Of a stretch of DNA of 64,000 nt, positions 23,039 to 34,998 are shown piece after piece. Each line of letters starts with the position of its first letter. Positions within the stretch are counted from its first letter, which is position 1. A program made the translations under genes and the position numbers. The notes below the pieces were generated by a model. It saw nothing but the letters and a program-made list of their open reading frames with translations, made no database searches and had not been told where the DNA came from. Source of the stretch: Laetiporus sulphureus 93-53 (Eukaryota; Basidiomycota; Agaricomycetes; Polyporales; Laetiporaceae); assembly GCF_001632365.1 (NCBI RefSeq), contig NW_024468554.1, forward strand, positions 163,199 through 227,198, read 5' to 3'.

Positions 23039-24189
23039 GCTCATCGCGCGATTGATCTTTCGTTTTCTCCGAATGCTTATCCTGTGTACTCTGAGAGCAT
23101 CGTGTCCACTCACGAATTGTTTCACGTTTCCTCATACTAACGCTCGCTGTTGAGTCCTGATCTCGTCGACCTTGTTATATGAATGTAGACTAGCTGCTTT
23201 AGATGTAAGTTGTAGCTTGACGTACTGCAGATTCATGATGGGACAAATGCCGCGCAAACTGGTGCTTCCGGTTGCCGTGTTGAGTAGAACTTTGAATCAA
23301 TGGTAGTATACGTAAATTAAGTCTGTTAGACCTTCCCATCTTCGTGTGTACAACGGTCATTACATACACATAGCGTTCGCTGCTGCACCGCGACTCACTT
23401 AGGCTCAACGCTCGACTTGATTTGTTCCAGGTTTCTTCGTTTCGCCTCCTGCAGTTCGCTACAATCGTTCTGCGTGCGTGCATGGTCATCCTCTGGATTG
23501 CTATTGCCAAATATATGCGCTTCGCTGAGCTCTAAGTTTCATTGCCGACGGCCACAAAACGAACAATCTACCGCTGCCAGCGGCCGTTCGTGAGTTCTTT
23601 TTTGAACTACTTTTGCGGACTGCTTCGGTGGAACCTTGTGGTTCTGCAATCTGTCGCATTCCCCGCGACCAGGCCTATGATGGCGCTGGCTATAGTATCA
23701 GCCCTGCCAGAAGGAAGCCAGTCCACTGTGATTGAATCAATACGACACCTCACTCTATTGTCCAGCTCTTTGGGCTCCCTCCGTCATGCCTCTGTGGTGT
23801 CAGCTTCCATCAACATACTGAGGAGGCACACATCGCCACGTCCACATCCTCGTGGCTGAAGCAGGGACGATCGCCTGAACAGGCAGGTGGCAGGTCCGTG
23901 CACAGCGATGAAACAGGGTTCTCGCAAGTCTTCCGAGGATAAGTCGTACTCGGATTCCCATGCACGCTGCGCGCACGCAGCGCATGCGACTTCTGAACAG
24001 AGCAGGCAGGCCGTGGAGGCCGACTGAGCGATATCTCGGTTCTCGTGATAGGCCCGCCGGATGTGGCGCTGCTTTAGCGTTCAAGTTCAGCTTGAACATG
24101 GCGAGCATATAAGGCATAGACGGTGCGTGTCTGGCCCCTCCAGAACAACTCACTTAATTCCTCAGCGATACAACCTTTCGACGAAGATC
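23039..24189. other. Intergenic, about 1.15 kb
   Basis: This lies between ATG27 and the methyltransferase, both plus strand. No open frame with recognisable motifs. It contains the downstream gene's TATA-like element at 24107-24113. Confidence 0.5.
24107..24113 (+). promoter_or_regulatory. TATA-like element of the FtsJ-like gene
   Basis: Reads catataaggc across this point, 77 bp upstream of the ATG at 24190, a usual distance in fungi. Confidence 0.45.
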
Positions 24190-25735
24190 ATGCAGCAAGT
24201 AGACGTCTCTTCTATCATCTCCATCGAGGACGTCGATAGCTTCATCGATAGGAATTCCGGTGACTCGTGGACGACTACCCAGTTCAAGCTGAATCCATTC
24301 GAGACGCGCTTCTGGGGGGAGTCTGTCGCTCACCGACGGCTCCTCCTACTCAAGAGCCTGTATCGGGCGCACCCGGCAGTCGACAAGCAGTTCAAGGAGC
24401 GTCGCACCCTGCACATGCTGCAGGCCACCAGCCAGCCTTCGCCTGTGCACCTGTACGCATTCGAGAAGCTGTTCTCCCAGATCAACCGTGAGCTGGGAGG
24501 CTGCTTTGGCGGTGGACAGGTGAAACGGTTCCTGGACCTCGGTTGTTCGCCCGGCGGGTTCTCGACCTGGCTGCTCAAATCCAACGGCTATGCGGGCGTA
24601 CAAGGTGTCGGCGTCACTTTGCCTGACGACGAAGCACGTTTTCCATTGCAGATCGATCCTATGCTCAGTGCGACGGCATTGTCCTATCGCGTCCTGTTCG
24701 GGGACGTTATGAAGCTCAGCATGGAGGCGATTATGGAGGGGACGGACCCTATTGTTCCTCTAGGCGAGACCGCGTCGGGCGCCTTGATTGACGCCGCGCA
24801 GTATGATCTAATCATCGGCAACGCGTTCCCGACCCTCCGGGGGCCCACGCGCTGGTGGCTCCGCGTCCAGCTCGTACTCTCACAGATTCTCATCATGATC
24901 ACTAACGTCGCCCAGGGAGGCTCGTGCATCGTGACGGTCAACACGAAGCCGTTCCTCTGGGTGGTCGATGCCATCGGGCTCCTCCAGAAGATGTTCGATA
25001 CGATCACGCCTTTCAAGGGAACGCTGCACGCCTCTAGGACGGTGGGATACCTCATCTGCAGAGGCTTCCGAGCCACTCCAGAGGAGGTAGACTACTACGC
25101 CGGGAGGGTCCGCGTCGTGCTGCGACAGTTGGATGCGGTGGCCGACGAGTCCCGCGCTCATGAGGAAAAGTCGCCTGTGGAAGACTCATCGGACGATGAT
25201 GGCGAGCAGCTGCCTCAGTCCTTCCTCCCTGAGGCATTGCCGCTGTTGACGGGCGAGAGCGCCGCCGAGATCTTCGACGCTCAGCATCGCCTCGTGTTGG
25301 ACCTGTTTGAGCCCATGTGGAAGGCGCAGTTTGACGCCATTCACCGAGATTTCGAGAGATTACTCTCAGGTGAGATGGTCCCGCGCTGATATGGTCTATA
25401 TTGACAACGATGGTTTAGGTCAGAGCCGCTCTGAGCCTAGGGGGTTCATTCGTCGCGATATGAGCATGCCCTTGAAGCTCTCTACCTCGCTTGACCAAAA
25501 TGCTCATTCTCTGCGTTCCCCTGCCTCCCCCACTGCACAGCCGTGGAGGCCGAAGCGTCACAGCACGACGTCGGGAGTGTCGCTGAATGAGAACGGCCTG
25601 CCACCGTGGGCCGGAAACGATGACAAGTCCTATGTGGTGAAGAATACTCGCGATGCGGGCTTTGATAGTCTTTTTGGGCGCAAGCGCAGCCAGACCAGCG
25701 CGGCCGACAGCAACGGCTGGTGGAGGGCCAAGTGA
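24190..25735 (+). CDS. FtsJ-like S-adenosylmethionine methyltransferase
   Basis: Seen: two exons, 24190-25369 and 25419-25735. They total 1497 nt and 498 residues; intron 25370-25418 is GT-AG, and without it the frame stops at PR. The SAM-binding motif I is clear: FLDLGCSPGGFSTWLL. A second motif is YDLIIGNAFPTLRGP and a later strand is GSCIVTVNTKPF. The C-terminal part is acidic (SSDDDGEQ) and then low-complexity, ending GWWRAK. Family knowledge: this is the RrmJ/FtsJ fold of RNA 2'-O-methyltransferases. The K-D-K-E tetrad was not confirmed, so RNA methylation is likely but unproven. Fungal-specific members of this group are uncharacterised. Confidence 0.85.
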
Positions 25736-26808
25736 TCGGTGCGAATATTATCCTGTATTTGTACATGACAACGTACTAGTAGCGTTCTTCGTATGCGTCG
25801 ACTGTAACATTGGAGCTCCTGATTGACCTTGTCTTGTAAAGTAGTTTGTGCTCGCATCGCCGGTTCTTTGAATGCCATGTACGACAAAACATTCGTCGCG
25901 TGTCACAGTGCTAGGTTTGCGCATAGTCGATGAGCGCTTGAAAGCTCAAATGTCTAACCGCGGTATCATTTGTTGTGATCTGACTCGGTCATGTTGCTCA
26001 TCGCTGACATATCTGGTTAGGATCGCGTTGTACCGCCTAGGCCTTTGCGCAAGAGGGGCTGACTGAGCGTGGTGATGCTCTAGGTAACCATCAGCGCGAT
26101 CTGTGATAGAAACCGGGCAAGCTGTGCGAGACTCTCAAGAAGGGGAGACCAAAGTTGAACAACACCATGGTTGCTCAATGCTGTACTTTCTGCAGATCCG
26201 CCATCAAAACAGATCAACGAGCGGTCAAGTATCGGAGGCCAGCTTTGATTTGATACCCGCCAAGAACGCGCCGTCCCCAGGAATCAGATCGCGACGCAGC
26301 TTTGGCCAACCCTTGGCAAGCGGGGAACGAATCGGAGAAGCAAGATCCCCGCAGACGCGGCCACGTGTATTTGTTCTGAGCTTGTCGGAGGTTCCGGCAG
26401 ACATGCCGCGCCACAAGCGCGACGGAAGGACCTCGAGTATCGCTGCACCTGGTAACTGTGGTGATGTGCCTATCCTGGGTTGATTTGCTACAGGAAATCT
26501 CGAATGATATATATCCTATTCACGAAAGCGTATATATATTTTTTTGAACTGCCACACCGTGAGTTCACGACCTCCGGGCAAGCAGCAAGGAACAGTGTTC
26601 GAGGTCCTCAGGGGGTCCTGTGGCGCGATGATCGCTTGCGTTTCGCGTGTTTCTGTGTTTAAACGGTAAGCGCTAGCAGCTGCGTTTCCAAGCACAACTT
26701 GATTGCGATGGGGCGTGAAAAGGACCGGATTATCCGCCAACAGTCCTCGTCTTCCTTCTCTTTCTCCCCCTTTTCCTCTTTCTTTGACCATTCCTTGCGG
26801 TCGCCGAA
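25736..26808. other. Intergenic and 5' region of bestrophin gene
   Basis: About 1.1 kb. TATA-like runs lie at 26505-26545 (tatatatcct, cgtatatatattt). A long pyrimidine tract at 26745-26790 sits just upstream of the bestrophin ATG, typical of expressed fungal genes. No gene seen. Confidence 0.5.
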
Positions 26809-29538
26809 ATGGAGTCGTCGATGTCGCACGCGGTCGACCCGTTTGCCCACACCCAAAGCGAGTTCTTCTGCTCTCTCGCGAATGCCATTTCGGCGACCGC
26901 ACTCATCCGTTGCTGGCCTCTCCTCGTGTTCTTCTCCGCCTGGGCGACCATGATCTCAGTCGTGAGCGTTACCGTGCGGGACCTAGGTATCCAGAGCACC
27001 TTGCTCACTGTGTATGTGACATTGCATTTGGTGCATTTGCTCGCGTGCTGACTTGTTCGCAGCATTGGTACCGTCCTCGGTTTCGTCATCTCCTACCGCA
27101 CGACGTCTTCCTTTGAACGCTACAATGAAGGTCGCCGCCTCTGGTCCCAGATCGTCCTCGCGTCTCGCACCTTCACCCGCACGGTCTGGTTCCACGTGCC
27201 TGACGTGATGCCCCCAGACGCGACCAGCCCTGTTCCCCCGCCGGTGGATCAACGCAAACTGCGAACTCTGATCGAGAAAAAGACAGTCATCAATCTCGTC
27301 GAGGGCTTCGCCGTTGCTGTCAAGCACTACTTGCGCGGCGAGGAGGGCGTGTACTACGAGGACTTGTTCCACCTCGTCAAGTTTCTTCCCAGCTACGCAC
27401 TCCCACCTGGTATACCGAGCGCACTCTCCTTGGCTGGAATACCTGCAGAAGCGGAGGGTGGCGACGAAGATAAAGATGATGCTGACGAGAAACACGCGGA
27501 CTCTGTGCCGGGCATGCGCTCGTTCACGAGTCTCCACTCAGCGGTGTCTCAGACTGTCCTTCCGCTCCCGGTGACGTCTCCCACTCAGCCTTCTCGGCGC
27601 TCTCACGGGAGGCATAGGAGTGCAAGCGCGCGTGGTACCGCGAAGGTCTCTTTCGACCAGCGCACCGTCAACACCGTGGTCAACACCGGTCACCACCGCG
27701 CCGAATCAGCCGAGACCGTTCGCCAAAAGACGTCGATTCCATCTCTTTCCGCGCAGGGCCACGAAACGAACTTTTCGGTTGCCAGCCTCGCTCCGCCCTC
27801 AATGGACAGGCTGGCTGTGAAGCAGGACTTGGACGTTCCAGCTGACAATGGGGACGGCAAGGCGTTCTTCTCGACGGACAAGCTGTCGCAGTTCTCGAAG
27901 CAGGCGAAGGGCAAGGCGTCGATGGATACTACAGCAGTACTCGCGACTGATGGAGAAGGCTTCTTGCTCCCTGCGTATATACCGCCGAAGTACCATCTTC
28001 TGGATCTCTTTCCCCTCAGTTTGTTCGTGCACTGGTTGGCTGGACGTGGCAAGGATGTGAAGGTGTGTCTCATCATTTCTTGAACATATTTGTCCCACGC
28101 TGGCCTCCTTTACATCTCGACTTCATAATGTACCGAGGATCGAGCTGAACGTATGTGTGCCAACAGGGTAAGACTGCCGCTCGCATCCGTGCGAAGCTCC
28201 GCAACAAGACCGTTACACACAACTTGCCACTCGAGATTTCGTTCTATCTCGTATGTGACCTATATTTTGGTCGGTGCTGATGGGCTGACCTCAGTCATCT
28301 GGCTGTCCTGCTCACAAACTACTCCAATCGCGCGCATTTCCATTCGCTGTTTCCTCAAATGATGTTCATTCGCTTCTACACGGTGATCATCGTGTGACTG
28401 TAGAGCTCGTACACCGCAGCCCTCCAGTCGAGGAAGGTCGTCGACCCGCCAACATCTAGTAGGTACCTTTATATGACTCATACTATATTGCTGAGCTCTC
28501 ATCTGTCAACACCATCGTATCCGCCATCCGTTGCTCATGTAACGTCTCGGCATCTTGACCATCTCATCTGAAACATCATCACGATCGTGATCGTACTCGG
28601 CATGCACGACGGAACCCTGATTCGGTCGACATCCTATTGTTCCTGCATCGACGTCAATGCGCCACCATCAGCTGCCCTCATGAACGCGCTCAACCAGCTC
28701 GTGGACGCGCTAACGGGTTTGGAGCGCATCCTGACAACGCCCATTCCGTTCTCGTGCGTTCACTTCGATTCTTCTGTTAGGAACCGTGGCCTCACGCGCA
28801 TATAGGTACCGGGTGCACCTCTGGACCGTCACTGTGCTGTACAATCTGCTCTTGGTACGTGATGAGCTCTTGTCACCACGAGCCTTGGAGATGTAGAGGC
28901 GATGCTGATGCGATGAATGCTGTGAATTGTGCAGCCATTCCAAATATGGAATACGCTTGGCTGGCTAACGATCCCTGCGACCACCTTGCTGGTACGTGGC
29001 GTTCCTGTGCATCACCGCGGAGGAGGGCAGTCCGCGTGCTGACGATGGGTAATACCAACAGAGCTTCATCTTCTTCGGGTTCCTGGTGGCCGGTGAGGAG
29101 ATTGAGAGTAAGTGTCCTTATGTCTTCGTCATGAGAAACAGTATACTTACAGTTTCTCCCAGATCCGTTCGGTTAGTCAACTTACGTTGCTCCTTTTACC
29201 AATGTCTATCTAATTGAGGTTTTACTTGTACATGTGTATATAGGATACGACAAGAACGATCTCGTACGTCTCATCTCACATGTCTCAACTGACAATTGCC
29301 GTTGACTAAGTAGTGACTCCAGAATCTCGACCACTTCACGCACAGCATCATCCGAAACGAACTGCGTGCCCTTACAGCATTACCAGTGCCGGACCCGTCC
29401 GTATGGGCGTTCTCACAATTCAATGACCAGATCCTGGGCTCTGGCGGTAGTGTCAACAAGGCAAACCGTGCAACTCCGGACGAGTGGATGAACAGAGGAT
29501 ATGCGCGGATGGTCGGCGCTCTGTACGAGGCCGTCTGA
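26809..29538 (+). CDS. Bestrophin-like (UPF0187) anion channel protein
   Basis: Seen: eleven exons, 26809-27011, 27063-28062, 28167-28250, 28404-28458, 28672-28753, 28806-28854, 28935-28991, 29062-29107, 29163-29171 (9 nt), 29244-29263 (20 nt) and 29323-29538. They total 1821 nt and 606 residues; every phase closes. Conserved parts: LGFVISYRTTSSFERYNEGRRLW, NLVEGFAVAVKHYLRGEEG, PIPFSYRVHLWTV, FLVAGEEIENPFGYDKNDLN and LDHFTHSIIRNEL. A long serine-rich cytoplasmic insert (about residues 170-360) separates the core halves. Family knowledge: fungal bestrophin relatives are multispan anion channels; the NPFGYDKNDL segment corresponds to the calcium-clasp area of animal bestrophins. The first visible helix is FFSAWATMISVVSV. 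Confidence 0.92.
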
Positions 29539-31082
29539 AACCGAGACTTACCAACGCATGTGGAGTCTGGAGGGATTTAGATGGAGGCGTGGTTAGAAGC
29601 AAGCGTTAAAGCGTGCCGATCGTTTTCCAAGCTCGATCCGTCCAAAAGCTGCGCAGATGCGTGCGAGCAGCAAGCAATCTTGGTCCACTCTCGGACATCG
29701 GATTTGTGCATAGAACATTTCTCTCTTCGGCTGTTTAAGGCCGCACGCGCAAGTTGGGACGGACTCGGAGACTCGGACGGTCGTGCATGGTACATATGGT
29801 ATAATATCTGTTCATACGGGCATCCAGTGGCTGGGCGTCGTCAACGGGCTTGATCCACCAGCCTTCTTGGCTCCCTCTCCTCTATGTTTGTAATCATTCG
29901 TCTCGTCGGTTGGATTCCGGTTTTGTTCCACTACTGTACGTTCACGGTTGTCTGATACTCTACACTTAGATACGACACGCGCTTTACGACTTCGCTCACG
30001 TACTCCTCCTCAGCACGGACACTTTTGGGCCGTTTGTTCTGTTGCGTATGCATTTTCGTGCATAGTCACGGTCCCTTCCGTACTCGTTATGCCTGGCATG
30101 TTCCACCCTCGTTTGTGGTGCCCGTATTTATTCCCAGTACCGCTACGTAGCTGGATACTGTGTTACCTCGTAGCTGATAGACATTGCTTGTGAGTTGGTG
30201 AATGCCCGTAGGGACGTCCTGAGCGGTGATGCATGATGCCTACGTGTTCGTAATGGAACTTCAATGCATGCTTGATAGCACAAACCCCACTGGCAAGTTG
30301 TTTTTATATATGGATCGTTTGGGCAGTGCGATGAAGTCTATGGACACCGACTCAAGGATGAGAAGGTAATACCAAGAGAGGGTGTAGTATCTGCTTGGGT
30401 GCAAGGTTACATGTTTTAATTAATGATGTTATGCGCATTTGGGAATGTCCGCTGAGAAGCGGCAGCCATTTAGTAGCCTAACTAACCATAAACTGTTGAC
30501 ACTGTCAGAGGATCAATGGCCGCTCGATACCTGGTGGCTGGGAGGTCGAGGTCGTGGGAATCCCACTATCCGCGATGCTCTATCCCACTATCGAGTAATT
30601 CAGGTACGAATCCCAGATATCAACACTGAACTCGTCGTTAGTCGCGCTGTATATCGCCTGTCGTCGCTCCCGCGGAAAAGGCGATTTAATAGGCCTGCCT
30701 AGGGGAGACAAGATCGGACTCCTTACCATCATCCATCCACGGGCCCGGGTGCATCTTTCTCGCACTTGCTTTGTGACTTTTCCCTACATTGGATTTCATT
30801 CTCGAGCAGCGCATTATCCGATTGAGTTGTTCTCCAAAAGTTGAACATTCATACACCATCCCGCACTCGACATATCGTTCAGCTCTGTCCTCTGACTGAA
30901 TATCAAGCTCAGCATAGATCTTCACGTAGGTCATCTCCGAATCCGATGCCGACCTAACGTGCCTCAGATCCGAGATCGTACCGAGTCCTCTCCGCCGTCC
31001 TGATCAACGCGGTTATATAGATCTCCACCCGTCTCTCTGCCCCCACGACCGTCGGCACACAACCGTCCTCATACCCATCACG
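29539..31082. other. Intergenic, about 1.5 kb
   Basis: A 90-codon frame at 29581-29853 (plus) has no motif. Otherwise I see only the isomerase promoter at the right end. Confidence 0.5.
31011..31020 (+). promoter_or_regulatory. TATA-like element of the mannose-6-phosphate isomerase gene
   Basis: Reads ggttatatag, about 63 bp upstream of the ATG at 31083, followed by a CT-rich leader. Confidence 0.5.
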
Positions 31083-32535
31083 ATGGCGCAAGTCTTCAAG
31101 ATCATACCAGCGACGCAGAAATACGATTGGGGGAAGATTGGGCTTTCTTCGAAGGTAGCGCAGTATGCTGCAGCTGCGAAGGTGCCTGGCTTTGAGCTGG
31201 ATGAGAAAGCCCCATATGCAGAGGTGTGTACACAGACCGCTGTTTCGTAACATCGCCGTAGCTCACCAAGCCACTAAGCTATGGATGGGCACACATCACA
31301 CCGCTCCGTCGCTACTACTCTCATCGGGCTCACGTACGACTCTCGCGGAATACCTTGCAGCCCATCCTGAACTGATGGGCAGCAGAGTGATTGAGCGCTT
31401 TCGCGAGGCCGGGGCAGCGGAGGGCAATCTGCCCTTCCTCTTCAAGGTGCTCGCGATCCAGAAAGCGTTGAGCATCCAGACGCATCCGGACAAGAAGATG
31501 GCGGAGGAGCTGCACCGGACACGGCCTGATGTGTACAAAGGCGAGCTCGCTGTACCGCTACCTTCGCCTACCTGACACTGGTAATAACGCCACTTCCACG
31601 TTACAGATGCAAATCACAAGCCAGAGATGGCCATCGCGCTCACTCCGTTCACTGCTCTCTGCGGCTTCCTCCCGCTTTCCCAGATCGAGGTCTACCTTTC
31701 CTCCACACCTGAGCTCGCGGCGCTCATCCCACCCACCACCGCCTCCAACTTCCGCTCCATCGCATCCTCCACTGATGCCGCAAGCCCTACAGTCAAGATT
31801 GCGCTCAAGGATCTCTTCTCTGCGGTCATGACGGCCGATGAGCCAACGTTCAAAGCGCAGCTTGAACGGCTAGTACAGCGGTACGAGAGCGGCGGGGAGA
31901 CGGAAGCAGAGAAGGGGGTGAAGGAGCTCGTGCTGAGATTGTACGGCCAGTTTCCAGGGGATATCGGAGTGTTCTGCGCGTTCTTGCTCAATTACGTGAA
32001 GATGAGCCCAGGGGACGCCATCTTCCTCGCTGCGGGTGAGCCGCACGCGTATGTCTCAGGAGGTACGTCGAGACACAATGCGATCTAACGAATTACCCTG
32101 ACGCTCATGCCAGATATTATGGAATGCATGGCAACCTCGGACAATGTCATTCGCGCCGGCCTCACGCCCAAGCTGCGGGATGTGCCCAACCTCGTCGCTG
32201 GGCTGACCTATCGAGCGGGCGATCCTGGCAGGCACCTAGTTCGTCCCGTACGCTTCGATTCCGCCGCGCACACGCGGCTTTACGACCCGCCCATCTCTGA
32301 GTTCAGTGTGCTGCATGTGGAACTGCCTGGGAACGAGACAGAGGTGCATCCGGGCATAGAGGGCCCGAGCATCGCGATCGTCACGGAGGGCAGAGGCGCG
32401 ATAGAGTGGGCCGGTGGGGAGCGGATGGAGGTGAGGGAGGGCGAGGTGGTGTTTGTCGGGGCGGGCGCTGAGGTGCGGTGGGTGGCAGGCCCGGAGGGGT
32501 TGGCGGTGTATCGGGCGTTCGTGGAGGCGGCATGA
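31083..32535 (+). CDS. PMI: Mannose-6-phosphate isomerase (type I)
   Basis: Seen: four exons, 31083-31223, 31279-31540, 31607-32062 and 32114-32535. They total 1281 nt and 426 residues. Motifs: YDWGKIG near the N-terminus, YAELWMGTH across intron 1, zinc-site QTHPDK, DANHKPEMAIAL, and GEPHAYVSGDIMECMATSDN with the later histidine. Intron 2 (31541-31606) is GC-AG (donor GCGAGC after AAAG): it joins VYK to DANHKPEMA exactly, and no GT donor does so. Family knowledge: this cytosolic zinc enzyme interconverts fructose-6-phosphate and mannose-6-phosphate, feeding GDP-mannose for glycoproteins and cell wall. Length is normal for the family. Confidence 0.95.
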
Positions 32536-34998
32536 ACGTGGACGTGAGTGATACTCAAAATGCAGGAGACGTGTATGACTACAGCATGATTAGGCAGACA
32601 TGAAGAAGTGGATCGGATGTATCAAATAGGCTTAGCTATGTAGAGTAAACGGAACAAAGACCTATGTAGGACATTTATACATGTAAGAGGCCCTTTGAAC
32701 TTTGATAGCCGGAAGACCTTCACACCGAACGTCAAGGGGTGGCTACTGCCGTAAGAAATGTTACGTTCGCGAGGCACTTATACCGCATTAGACCCGACCA
32801 GGGCACGTATCTCGGCACCTTGTTCAGCACCTTGTTCAGCAGGCAGCCCCCGAGCGGCAAAACGGTGCAATTGACGTCAATATGGATGCAGAAGGGACCT
32901 CCCACCGGAACTGACACGCTTGCTCCTCCGATTCTATTTGTGTCTGTCGATGAGCTTTCTGAGTCATTTAACATGTTCTGCATGCTGATGTCGATACACC
33001 CAGACATCTGTGACACTGGTTTTTGAGATGAATTCAGTTTGATATTTTAAATTCATTGTCACAAAAGGGGATTTTACCGCCAGATTTTGACGACATATTG
33101 TCCAGTCAAAAGCGGGCGCATGTCTGGGGTGACAGTGGCTCCGAGAACCACGATAAATCTTTAAGGTGAGCTATACCGAACTGTGGCCTTCAACACGTTC
33201 CTTGATGCAGGACTAGGACTGGCACACACAGACCTGCACTCTGTAGGCGTTATCTTGTCCTGGCCTATCCTGACATAGCAGTGGCTAGTGAAGAATCCCG
33301 TGGATATTAGCCTCACGTCAACAATAGCCGCGACAGCCGTTCGCCTTCTTTTGGCACCGGTAACGAGCACTTGAGTTGATCCGCACACGACGTTCGAGCG
33401 CTTCCGTTGCAAGTAAGCACAGGTACCAGAAGACAGCACATGCACCGTGCAATCGGGACGTCCCAAGTCCATAGGCCTTGGCTTAGAAATGATAACCGCA
33501 TACCAAACGAGAGAGGGGGTAGATGGGGATGGGATGGTGCTATCACGCGAGTCCACTGGATGCCTTCGCTTGGTAAGGGCTTGGGTCTGATTGATCGCTT
33601 GCCCGTGCGATGTACGCAGGGCAGAATGGATTTATTACATTACTGAATGACGTGTTTCAATCCTAAGATGTTCTTCAAAGAAAAAAACTTTCCATGATAT
33701 AAGAATTGAATAGGCTTTGGCAGGTCACATGCTGGAGCTTTTTTTGTATACGATTTACATCGCGCTTGCTGCAACAGCGACAGATAGCGGCCTGTAATCA
33801 GTACGTAAGATTTGGGTGTAATGCAGAGGACGGAGAGGGCGTGTACGGAGGCAGACTAGACGGAAGTAACGGTGTGACAGGGTGACCGTGGCAGGCAAGG
33901 AGAAAATGAAACGGCTTGCCTGGGGTCAATTCACGTGCTGTGGCCAAAGCGGCATGCGCCGCGGGGCACTGTCTTTGAGTTTTCATTTGGAGAGACTGTA
34001 ATGGGACCAGCTTCGGTATCACCGAGAACATTGCTTTCATGTTCTGCCATCCACAGTGTCTCCGGTCTGAAGGTGGCCGTGGGGTTCGGAAGTCGGCGTT
34101 GCATTCTCTCCGGGGTGAGGTCTCAATACAATGAGATGCTTCGGGCTCTTCGTGATCCTTGTTTGGATCTGGTACGCTCAGAAGTGCTTCTTGCCTCGAA
34201 GAGGCTGCAGAGCCTCCGGCTGTACGATTTCCGCTGGCATATTGAAGGGTTTCAGATTTTCGTGCATGCGCGTAGCTTCCGTCAATTCGTCCTTCAGGTG
34301 CTCTGCTGCTGGTCATGCATTACGAGAACTCTACGCACGCAAATCAAAGAAGATCTGACTTAGTCTCGGAACCACTGGCAGTATCGCGCACAGTCGAGCT
34401 GCTCGGACAGGTGAGTTCGCGTTACAGATTACTAATGGAGACTATCCTTATTCTTTATCCGCTTAAGCTTCTGTTGAGCTGTTACGCGGTTCCACGTTCT
34501 TCCATGATACAGCCTACAATCTTCCCAGATACGACGCTTCCGTATCAGGTTCTCCATGCAGGCCTTAGTGGTTTATGTCATGATATATGAACGGACTTGC
34601 GGCCTTTCTGCGCTATTGCTTCTGCAGCAATCCCTCAACATAGTTTTACAGTCAACAGAGGCTGTTTCCGGCGGTGGGACGTGACAACGGGATGTAGAAT
34701 GCGACGATGGAATTCTGCTCTGGGCTGATCTTGCACGGACTCGCCAAGATCCAGGCACGATGCATCTAGCAGACACGCCAACCATCTCCAATGCGGTGGC
34801 TGTGGGCGTCTGTCGAACCCTAACTGCAATTTGCTGGATACTTCCGCTCCGGTCCCACATGACATGACAGTCGCTGGGCGGCTTGTGGATGTATAAGAAC
34901 GGCGGCTCATCGATTTTCAACCTTCTTCCCTTTATGACGCCCATGGGAGGTATTCCTTGACATTCGCAGTACGACTTTTCTGCTCGGACATACTCCCC
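32536..34998. other. Long intergenic region, about 2.5 kb
   Basis: No gene is supported. A segment at about 33740-33860 resembles 20675-20800. A minus frame at 33798-34316 and a plus frame at 33935-34363 overlap each other and lack motifs. Remnants of a decayed gene are possible. Confidence 0.4.
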
